From the NCBI GenBank assembly GCA_021413665.1, contig JAIOPW010000169.1, positions 1 to 13,607 of the forward strand: a stretch of 13,607 bases of DNA, in the 5' to 3' direction. The DNA comes from Rhodocyclales bacterium. GTDB lineage: Bacteria; Pseudomonadota; Gammaproteobacteria; Burkholderiales; Rhodocyclaceae. Below the pieces are notes generated by a model. It saw only the letters and a list, made by a program, of their open reading frames with translations. It was not told the DNA's origin and ran no database searches. Shown one piece after another: positions 6,303 to 13,607 of this stretch (its first letter is position 1; every line of letters starts with the position of its first letter). The translations under genes were made by a program, and so were the position numbers.

Positions 6303-6329
6303 TGCCGTAACTAAAGGGGGGCGGGGGGA

Positions 6330-9300
6330 ATGACCTTCTATTCACGCCTGATCCAGAACCACCCGCTGGCCAACATCGCCTTCGCGGTGATTCTGGTCAT
6401 GGGAGCCCTGGCCTATCTCACGATGCCGCGCGAGCAGGATCCGGAGATCAATTTCAACTGGGTGATGATCACCACGGTGCTGCCGGGCGCTTCGGCCGAG
6501 GACGTGGAAAAGCGCGTGACCAAGCCGCTGGAAGATGCGATCAAGAGCGTGGCCGACATCCGCTTCGTGATGTCCTCCTCGCGCGAAAACGTCACCTCAA
6601 TCCTGGTGCGCTTTCGCGACATCGACGAGCGCACCTTCGACAAGCGCATCAACGATCTGCGCCGCGAGATCCAGAACAAGGCCAAGAGCGAGCTGCCGGT
6701 CGAGGCCAAGGACCCGCGCGTAATCGAGATCACCACCTCGAACGGCTTTCCGACGGCGATGGTGCTGGTTACCGGCCAGGCGGCCGACGAACTGCTGCGC
6801 AGCCGGGCGCGGCAGTTCAAGGACGATCTCGAGCGCATCGCCGGTGTCGACCAGGTCTTCGCCACCGGCCTGCGCGATCCGGAGCTGCAGGTCGAATTCG
6901 ATCCGGTGGCGCTGGCCAATCGCGGCCTGACCGCCACGGACGTGTCGGACAACGTCTACGCCTGGTTCCGCGACACCTTCGCCGGCAAGGTCGAGACGGC
7001 GGACGACCAGGAGCGCACGGCCTGGCTGGTGCGTGTGGTCGGCCAGACCGCCGACCCGGAAGAGATCGCGCGCATCCCGGTCAGCAACGCCGGCAGGCGC
7101 GAGCCGGTGCCGCTGGGCACTGTCGCCGAGGTCTCGCGCGGGCGCGCCAAGGCCGGCAGCCTGGCGAGCTATCAGGGCAAGGGCGCGGTGATCCTCGCCG
7201 TGACCAAGAAAAGCAAGATCAACACCCTGAAGCTGGTCGAACGGCTCAAGGGCTATATCGCCGAGCAGAACCCGCGCTTCGTGACCGACGGCGTGCAGCT
7301 GCAACTGCTCGACGATCAGACGGTGGCGACGCGCGCCGCGATCGGCACCATGGAAAGCAATGCGGTGCAGGGTCTGGTGCTGGTGCTGGCGATCTGCTGG
7401 CTGTTCCTCGGCACCCGCATCGCGATCCTGGTCTCGCTCGGCATTCCCTTTGCCCTGGCCGGTACTTTCGCCATCCTCCACGCACTCGGCTACACGCTGA
7501 ATATTTCGGTATTGCTCGGCGTGGTGATCGCGCTGGGCATGCTGGTCGACGACGCGGTGGTGGTGGTCGAGACCATCTATTACCGCATGCAGCGCGGCGA
7601 GCAGGTGCTCGATGCCTGCGTCAATGGCATGCGCGAGGTTTTCGCCCCGGTGACCTCGTCGGTGGCGACCACGCTGGCCGCCTTCCTGCCGCTGATGCTG
7701 CTGCCCGGCATCGTCGGCAAGTTCATGTTCGTGATTCCCTTCGTCGTCACTCTGGCCCTGCTGATCAGCCTGCTCGAGGCCTACTGGATGCTCCCGGCGC
7801 ACATGCTGGTGACAAAGGCCGAAGTGGGCGACGGCCATCTCAACAACTGGCGCGACCGCTTCAACCACTTCCTGCGCGTCAAGTACTCGCGCTGGTTGTT
7901 GTGGGTCATGCGCCGGCCCAAGCGATCGCTGGCCGCCGCCGCGCTGATGATGCTGCTGGCGGTCGCGGTGGTCGCCACCGGGCTGGTGCGGGTGCAGTTC
8001 TTCGCCTTCGATCCCAAGCGCCTGTTCTACGTCAATATCGACATGCCGGCCGGGGCGCCGATCGAGCAGACCCTGGCGGCGGCCGAGCGCGTCGAAGCGG
8101 CGGTGCGCAAGCATCTGCGTCCGGGCGAAGCGCGCAACGTCGCGGCCTATGCCGGCGTCAAGTTCTCCGACACCGAGCCGCTCTACGGCGAATCCTATGG
8201 CCAGCTCAACGTGTCGCTCAATCCCAAGGGCCAGGGCAACGACGGTCGCGGCGTACAGGAGATCGTCGAGGCGATGCGTTCCGATGTGGAGGCGACGCCG
8301 ACCCCGGGCAAGATCACCTTCACCATGATCTCCGGCGGGCCGCCGCTGGCCAAGCCGGTCAAGGTGCGCGTGCGCAACGACGATCCGCAGGAATTGCGTG
8401 CCGCCGGCGACGCGCTGTTGGCGACCGTCCGTGCGGTGCCCGGAGCCAAGGATGTCGCCGACGACGACATTCCCGGGCGACCGGAACTGGTGCTGGCGCT
8501 CGATCGCGGCGCCTTGCGCGCGGCCGGGCTGGATGCCGGCAAGGTGGCACGCCTGGTGCGCCTGCATGCCGATGGCGAGATCGTCGCGATGATGCGCGAC
8601 AGGGGCGAGAAGGTGGAGCTGCGGGTGCGCGCCAGGCAGGGCGGCGGTGCCGGCGTGCCGGCGGGAACCGTCGGCGCCGACATCACGCGCCTGCTCGACC
8701 ATCCGGTGGCGTTGCCGGCAGGGGGCAGCACAACGCTGCGCGCGCTGGTGACCGAGGAAACCCGCATCGGCAAGGGCGTGATCAAGCACTACAACCTGCG
8801 TCGCGCGATTACCGTGGAGGCCGACCTCGACAAGACCGTGACCGACACCGTGGCGGCCAACCAAATCATCGCCGCCGAATGGAAGAAGCTCGCCAACCAG
8901 TTCCCCGGCACCGACATCGATTTTTCCGGCGAACTCGACGACATCCAGGAAAGCCTGGATGCGATGAAGCTGCTGTTCCTGATGGGCGTCGGCCTGATTT
9001 ACCTGATCCTCGCCGCGCAGTTCAGGAGCTACCTGCAACCCATGCTGATCCTTGTGACCGTGCCACTGGCCTTCACCGGCGTGGTTCTGGGCTTGCTGGT
9101 GGCACGTATCCCGCTCTCGCTCTATACGCTCTATGGCGTCATCGCTCTGACCGGCATCGCGGTGAATTCGGCCATCGTCCTGATCGACGCCGCCAACGAT
9201 CGCCTGGCTTCCGGCATGGGCGTGCTGCATGCCGCGGTGTATGCCGCGCGCCGGCGCGTGGTGCCGATCCTGATCACCTCAGTGACCACGGTGGGCGGCC

Positions 9301-9491
9301 TGTTCTCCCTGGCCGTCGGCCTCGGCGGCAAGTCCCTGCTGTGGGGTCCGGTGGCCGCTTCGATCGTCTGGGGCCTCGGTTTCTCCACCGTGCTGACCCT
9401 GTTCGTAATGCCCTTGCTGTACTGGATGTTCATGCGCCGCTTCGGCGCGCAGCGAGCATCCGCCCCTATTCCTGTCGGAGCCGAACAATGA
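6330..9491 (+). CDS. RND efflux transporter permease 1 (AcrB/HAE-type)
   Basis: The 1053-residue product is an inner-membrane proton-driven exporter, working as a trimer with a periplasmic adaptor. It has the full RND layout: TM1 at ~12-31, a periplasmic porter half, TM2-TM6 at ~342-495, a soluble segment, TM7 at ~533-552, a second periplasmic half at ~555-875, and TM8-TM12 at ~880-1035. The proton-relay pair Asp407-Asp408 lies in LGMLVDDAVVVVE at the same numbers as in AcrB. The AcrB Lys940 position appears to be Asn946 (GIAVNSAIVLID), as in other non-AcrB RND groups. No frameshift or deletion is visible. It begins after a 253-bp palindrome-rich gap with a G-rich sequence before the ATG, and its stop overlaps the adaptor 2 ATG. 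Substrate is not predictable from sequence. Confidence 0.95.
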   Translation: MTFYSRLIQNHPLANIAFAVILVMGALAYLTMPREQDPEINFNWVMITTVLPGASAEDVEKRVTKPLEDAIKSVADIRFVMSSSRENVTSILVRFRDIDERTFDKRINDLRREIQNKAKSELPVEAKDPRVIEITTSNGFPTAMVLVTGQAADELLRSRARQFKDDLERIAGVDQVFATGLRDPELQVEFDPVALANRGLTATDVSDNVYAWFRDTFAGKVETADDQERTAWLVRVVGQTADPEEIARIPVSNAGRREPVPLGTVAEVSRGRAKAGSLASYQGKGAVILAVTKKSKINTLKLVERLKGYIAEQNPRFVTDGVQLQLLDDQTVATRAAIGTMESNAVQGLVLVLAICWLFLGTRIAILVSLGIPFALAGTFAILHALGYTLNISVLLGVVIALGMLVDDAVVVVETIYYRMQRGEQVLDACVNGMREVFAPVTSSVATTLAAFLPLMLLPGIVGKFMFVIPFVVTLALLISLLEAYWMLPAHMLVTKAEVGDGHLNNWRDRFNHFLRVKYSRWLLWVMRRPKRSLAAAALMMLLAVAVVATGLVRVQFFAFDPKRLFYVNIDMPAGAPIEQTLAAAERVEAAVRKHLRPGEARNVAAYAGVKFSDTEPLYGESYGQLNVSLNPKGQGNDGRGVQEIVEAMRSDVEATPTPGKITFTMISGGPPLAKPVKVRVRNDDPQELRAAGDALLATVRAVPGAKDVADDDIPGRPELVLALDRGALRAAGLDAGKVARLVRLHADGEIVAMMRDRGEKVELRVRARQGGGAGVPAGTVGADITRLLDHPVALPAGGSTTLRALVTEETRIGKGVIKHYNLRRAITVEADLDKTVTDTVAANQIIAAEWKKLANQFPGTDIDFSGELDDIQESLDAMKLLFLMGVGLIYLILAAQFRSYLQPMLILVTVPLAFTGVVLGLLVARIPLSLYTLYGVIALTGIAVNSAIVLIDAANDRLASGMGVLHAAVYAARRRVVPILITSVTTVGGLFSLAVGLGGKSLLWGPVAASIVWGLGFSTVLTLFVMPLLYWMFMRRFGAQRASAPIPVGAEQ

Positions 9492-10540
9492 AGTCACGCC
9501 TCGCCCTGATCACCCTTGCCCTCATGCTTGCCGCCTGCAGCGAAGCACCGCCGCCGACCGCGGCGCCCAAGCTGGTGCGCACCCTGAAAGTCGGCGCTGG
9601 CGACACGGTGCTTGACGGCGCGCAGCGCGGCTACAGCGGCGAGGTGCGCGCCCGTATCGAGACCACGCTGGGTTTCCGCATCGCCGGCAAGATCGTCGAG
9701 CGTCGGGCCGATGTCGGCATGGCGGTCAAGGCCGGGCAGGTGCTGGCGCGGCTCGACCCGACCGATGCCGGCTTGCAGGTGGTGCAGGCCGAGGCGCAGA
9801 AGGCGCTGGCGGCGGCCGAGTTGGCGCGCTATCGTGACCTGAAGGCAAAGAACTACATCAGTGCCTCCGCCCTCGATGCGCGCGAGACAACTTTCAAGGC
9901 GGCCGAAGCGCAGGCTGCGCTGGCGAAGAACCAGGCCGCTTACACGACGCTGGTCGCCGACCGCAATGGCGTCGTCGGCCAGGTGCTGGCCGAGCCCGGA
10001 CAGGTCGTGAGCGTTGGCCAGGCGGTGTTTCGCCTCGCGCCCGACGGCGAACGTGAAATCGCCATCGCGTTGCCGGAAGGAGAGGTCGGCGCCTTCAAAC
10101 CCGGTCAGGCGGCGGAGGTGAGCTTCTGGGCCATTACAGGCCCGGCCGCCAGGCCGCTGGCGGGACGCCTGCGCGAGGTTTCGCCCGTCGCCGATCCGGT
10201 CACCCGCACCTTTGCCGCCCGTGTCAGCCTCAAGGATGCCGACCCGCTGCTGCCCCTGGGCATGAGCGCGACGGTGCGTTTTCCCGCCGGGGCGCCGGGC
10301 GCGACGACGCTGCTCGTGCCGCTGACGGCGATCTTCCAGCAAGGCAATCAGCCGGCGGTATGGATAGTCGGCGCTGACAACACGGTGAAATTGCAGGCCG
10401 TCAGCGTGTCTGCCTACAGCGACGCCGGGGCGGTGGTGACCGGCGGCCTGGCGGGCGGCGAACAGATCGTCGCGGCCGGCGTGAATCTGCTGACGGCTGG
10501 CGAGAAGGTGCGCGTTTCACCCCAGGCGACCAGCAGATGA
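9488..10540 (+). CDS. RND periplasmic adaptor (membrane fusion protein) 2, lipoprotein
   Basis: The 350-residue lipoprotein is the adaptor for pump 2, encoded immediately downstream. Residues 1-17 end in lipobox LAAC (Cys17). A split lipoyl domain follows (~58-92, FRIAGKIVERRADVGMAVKAGQVLARLD, and ~155-185, VADRNGVVGQVLAEPGQVV). A short alpha-helical hairpin lies at ~93-152, with the turn near AKNYIS. A beta-barrel domain lies at ~190-265, and a complete membrane-proximal domain at ~275-345 (VPLTAIFQQGNQPAVWIV ... GEKVRV), which is the region adaptor 1 lacks. The hairpin is about one heptad shorter on each strand than that of adaptor 1. The ATG at 9488 has GGAG at 9477-9480 and overlaps the pump 1 stop. 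The stop overlaps the pump 2 start. Intact and probably functional. Confidence 0.94.
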   Translation: MKSRLALITLALMLAACSEAPPPTAAPKLVRTLKVGAGDTVLDGAQRGYSGEVRARIETTLGFRIAGKIVERRADVGMAVKAGQVLARLDPTDAGLQVVQAEAQKALAAAELARYRDLKAKNYISASALDARETTFKAAEAQAALAKNQAAYTTLVADRNGVVGQVLAEPGQVVSVGQAVFRLAPDGEREIAIALPEGEVGAFKPGQAAEVSFWAITGPAARPLAGRLREVSPVADPVTRTFAARVSLKDADPLLPLGMSATVRFPAGAPGATTLLVPLTAIFQQGNQPAVWIVGADNTVKLQAVSVSAYSDAGAVVTGGLAGGEQIVAAGVNLLTAGEKVRVSPQATSR

Positions 10541-13500
10541 AGCAGGTCAATCTCTCCGAATGGGCGCTGCGGCATCCGCAGATGGTGCTCTACCTGATCG
10601 TCGTATTCATGATCGGCGGCGTGATCTCCTTTCTGCAACTCGGTCGTGCCGAAGATCCCGACTTTACCTTCAAGGTCATGGTGGTGCGTACCCTGTGGCC
10701 GGGCGCCTCAGCTTCGCAGGTCGAGCAGCAACTCACCGAACGCATCGAGAAGAAACTCGCGGAAACTCCCTGGGTCGATGTGCTGCGCACGGCTTCCAAG
10801 CCGGGCGAATCGCTGACCATCGTCATCCTCAAGGATTTCACGCCGAAGACCGAGGTGCCCGAAGCCTGGCGCCAGGTCAGGAAGAAGCTCGACGACATCC
10901 GCCACACGCTGCCGGCCGGTGTGCAGGGCCCGTTTCCCAACGACGAGTTCGGCGACGTCCAGATCAAGATATTCGCCCTGACCGCGAGGGACGACACGAC
11001 CGGTTACACCATGGGCGACCTGCGCCGCGAGGCCGACAGGCTGGCGCGCGAACTGCGCCGCGTGAACGACGTGAAGAAGATCGAACTGATCGGCGTGCAG
11101 GACGAGAAGATCTACATCGACGTCAGCCCCGCGCGCCTGTCCGCGATGGGTATTGCGCCGACCCAGGTTTTCGACGCGCTGCAACGGCAGAACGCCGTGG
11201 TGCCGGCCGGCCATGTCGAGACGGCAACGGATCGTGTGCGCTTGCGCGTCTCCGGCCCCTTCGACAGCGTCGAAGCCTTGCGCGAGGCCAGCCTTTCCGT
11301 CGGCGGCCGCAGTTTCCGGCTGGGCGACATCGCCCGCGTCACCCGCGGCCTGGCCGATCCGCCGCAGCCGCGCATGCGCGTGGCGGGGCGCGATGCGATC
11401 GGGCTCGGCATCGTCATGGCGCGCGGCGGCAATGTGATCGACCTTGGCGACAACCTCTCGGCAACCATGGCGAAGCTGCGGCAGGACCTGCCGGTGGGCA
11501 TGGATGTGCACGTGGTGGCCGACCAGCCGCAGATCGTCAAGACCTCGCTCAACCTCTTCGTGCGCACCCTGGGCGAAGCCATGATCATCGTGCTCGCGGT
11601 GTCCTTCCTGTCGCTGGGCTGGCGTACCGGCACCGTCGTCGCCTTGTCGATCCCGCTGGTGCTGGCGATGACCTTTTTCGCCATGAAGATTTTCGGCATT
11701 GACCTGCAGCGCATCTCGCTGGGCGCCCTGGTGATTTCGCTGGGCCTGCTGGTCGATGACGCGATCATTACCGTCGAAATGATGGTGGTGAAGATGGAGC
11801 AGGGCTGGGACCGTTTCAAGGCCGCCACCTTTGCCTACACCTCGACCGCGTTTCCGATGCTGACGGGAACGCTGATCACGGCGGCCGGGTTCACTCCGGT
11901 CGGTTTTGCCAAGTCGGGTGCCGGCGAATACACCATCTCGATCTTCCAGGTGGTCACCATCGCGCTGCTGGTGTCGTGGATCGTTGCCGTGGTATTCACG
12001 CCCTGGCTTGGCTACAAGCTGCTCGATCCGGCCAGGCTGCGCGCGATCGCCGAGAAGCATGGCGGCGACATTTACGATTCGCCGTTCTATCGCCGATTCC
12101 GCGCCTTGGTCGAGTGGTGCCTGCGTCATCGCTGGCTGGTGATATTCGCCACGGTCGGCTTCTTCGCGCAAGCAGTTCTTCCCACCCGCGAGCCGGCCCG
12201 AGATCATGATCGACATCTGGCTGCCGCAAGGCGCTTCATTGAAGGCCACGGAGCACGAGGTCAAGCGCGTCGAGGCCCTGCTCGGCAAGGATGACAACAT
12301 CGCTTCGTGGTCGTCCTACATCGGCAACGGCGCGCCACGCTTCTTCCTTTCGCTCGACCAGCAACTGTTCGCCGACAATTTCGGACAGATGGTCATCGTC
12401 ACCAGGGGCCTGAAGGAGCGCGAGATTGTCAAGGACCGGCTGGAGGCCGCCTTCGACGCCGCCGACGGCTCATGGTCGCACCTGCGCCTGCGCGTGGTGC
12501 GGCTGGAGAATGGTCCGCCGGTCGGCTATCCGGTGCAGTTCCGCATCCTCGGCGAGGACCTCGCCGCGTTGCGCGACAGCGCCGAAAGCATCTCGACCCT
12601 GATGCGCGGCCATCCCAACCTGCGCAACGTGAACTTCGACTGGAACGACCGCGTCAAGGCGGTGCGCGTCGAGATCGACCAGGCCCGCGCCCGCGCGCTG
12701 GGCGTCGCCAGCCAGGATGTGGCACTGACCTTGCAGGGCTGGCTGGTGGGTGCCACCGTGACCCAGTTCCGCGAGAACGACCAGTTGATCGACGTGGTCT
12801 GGCGCGCCGGCGCCGATCGCGGTACCCGGGGTGACGGCGATGGTTTCGCCGACCCGCGCACCCTGACGCGACTGCCCGACCTCGATGTGATCGCCGCCAA
12901 CGGACGCCATATCCCGCTGGCCCAGGTGGCGCGCCTGGTGCCGGTGCTGGAAGAAGGGCTTATCTGGCGCCGCGACCGCATGCCAACCATAACGGTGCGC
13001 GCCGACATCGTCGGCAGCATGCAGCCGCAAGCGGCGTCGGCCCAGCTCGACCAGCAATTGGGCGATTTGCGGGCGAAGCTGCCGCCCGGCTTCCGCATCG
13101 AAATGGGCGGCTCGACGGAAGAATCCGCCAAGGGCGAAAACTCGATCAAGGCCGTGGTGCCGCTGATGATCGTCGGCGTCATCACCCTGCTGATGATCCA
13201 GTTGCAGAGCATCAGCCGCACCATCAGGGGGTTGCTCACGGCGCCGCTGGGCCTGATCGGCGTGACCCTGGCGCTGCTGGTGTTCCAGGTGCCCTACGGC
13301 TTCGTCGCCAACCTCGGCGTGATCGCCCTGATGGGCATGATCCTGCGCAACTCGGTGATCCTGGTCGACCAGATCGAGCAGGACGAGGCCGACGGCAAGA
13401 GCGAGTGGGAGGCGATCGTCGGTTCCACCGTGCGCCGCTTCCGCCCCATCGTGCTGACCGCGGCGGCGGCGGTGCTGGCCATGATTCCGCTGACCCGCCA

Positions 13501-13607
13501 GGTGTTCTGGGGTCCGATGGCGGTGGCCATCATGGGCGGCCTGATCGTCGCGACGGTGCTCACCTGCCTGTTCCTGCCAGCCCTGTATGCGGCGTGGTTC
13601 AAGGTAA
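10537..13607 (+). pseudogene. RND efflux transporter permease 2, frameshifted at TM7; 3' end outside window
   Basis: This is a second AcrB-type proton-driven pump. The first frame gives 544 genuine residues up to HRWLVIFATVGFFA at about 12168, then a junk tail to a TGA at 12292-12294. Genuine RND sequence resumes at 12170 in the next frame (KQFFPPASRPEIMIDIWLPQG) and runs open to the right edge as AWFKV. Family members carry about ten more residues between GFFA and the QFFP motif, which complete TM7. The simplest reading is therefore a deletion of length 2 mod 3, not a single-base slip. The proton-relay Asp407-Asp408 is intact (LGLLVDDAIITVE), and the TM10 position is Asn (RNSVILVDQ, AAC at 13349-13351). 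The start overlaps the adaptor 2 stop, with a weak Shine-Dalgarno. If the lesion is real the pump is inactive; an assembly error is the alternative. Confidence 0.85.

Larger units (their letters stand above)
6077..6329. other. Palindrome-rich intergenic insert between adaptor 1 and pump 1
   Basis: This is the only real gap in an otherwise overlapping operon. It contains six inverted repeats: CCGCCTCAAGGCGG (6095-6108), CCGTCGTAAGACGG (6129-6142), TGCAGGCC/GGCCTGCA (6166-6173/6181-6188), TGCCGTTCGGCA (6195-6206), the 18-bp palindrome at 6209-6226, and the hairpin at 6279-6302. An 86-codon frame (6073-6333) overlaps both neighbours by ATGA but is Arg/Pro-rich and follows the repeats, so it is probably not a gene. 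The end holds a G-rich stretch (GGGGGGCGGGGGG, 6315-6327) just before the pump 1 ATG. It resembles an accumulation or mosaic of small interspersed palindromes. Function is unknown. Confidence 0.7.

Noticed and set aside
6279..6310. Hairpin as intrinsic terminator between adaptor 1 and pump 1
   Set aside because: The stem is strong but is followed by TGCCGTAACTAAAGG with no T-run, so Rho-independent termination is unlikely.
6073..6333. 86-codon frame overlapping adaptor 1's terminal stop and the pump 1 start by ATGA at both ends
   Set aside because: The frame is simply open through a palindrome-rich stretch. Its product is Arg/Pro-rich without a recognisable domain, and part of it (NARESGR) is the usual mistranslation of a CCCGCGAAAGCGGG repeat. 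A role as a translational bridge cannot be excluded but is not supported.
6597..9230. 877-codon open frame antisense to pump 1
   Set aside because: The His/Gln/Asp/Arg-rich, domain-less translation is typical of the reverse strand of high-GC genes; the sense frame is an unmistakable RND permease.
7901..9487. Long +2-frame extension upstream of adaptor 2
   Set aside because: It is a shadow inside pump 1 that joins the adaptor 2 frame. The true start is the ATG at 9488, with GGAG and a lipoprotein signal peptide.
10560..11702. 380-codon off-frame reading in pump 2 as a possible nested gene
   Set aside because: Arg/Gly/Ala-rich shadow of the RND frame with no domain.

Overview
The window reads as chromosomal DNA of a GC-rich betaproteobacterium. 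The protein sequences (ThiC, GuaC, a TesA-type esterase, paired RND pumps) and the very long spurious open frames typical of high-GC codon usage suggest a Rhodocyclales-like organism. That placement is inference; there is no rRNA or other firm marker. No mobile element, tRNA, rRNA or CRISPR array was seen.

Left part (1-4260), housekeeping and cell-envelope genes: the 5' portion of thiC runs leftward off the edge. A 241-bp divergent intergenic region separates it from a rightward gene for an exported two-domain protein (Adhesin_E-like N-terminus, Pro/Ala linker, complete alpha-carbonic anhydrase). That gene collides tail to tail, with overlapping stop codons, with a leftward pair of guaC (GMP reductase, upstream) and a lipoprotein SGNH/TesA-like esterase (downstream, 20 bp after guaC).

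Right part (4400-13607), an RND efflux operon: a sigma70-type promoter (TTGACC-16-TATACT) is overlapped on its downstream side by a perfect 14-bp palindrome, ACTGACCGGTCAGT. It reads into a TetR-family repressor gene. The order is then tetR, adaptor 1, RND pump 1, adaptor 2, RND pump 2. Three of the four junctions are 4-bp ATGA overlaps, so this was built as one translationally coupled transcript. Each lipoprotein adaptor (membrane fusion protein) presumably serves the pump gene that follows it; no outer-membrane channel gene is visible.

The operon looks damaged as given. Adaptor 1 has lost part of its C-terminal region, with a frameshift at about 5990, and its last codons continue in another frame to 6076. 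Pump 2 has lost about ten residues of its TM7 region, with a frameshift at about 12168. The only non-overlapping junction in the operon (6077-6329) is a 253-bp gap holding six inverted repeats, including a perfect 18-bp palindrome and a 10-bp hairpin closed by a GAAA loop. Pump 1 and adaptor 2 appear intact. Whether the two lesions are real or assembly errors cannot be decided from the sequence alone. Pump 2 runs off the right edge.
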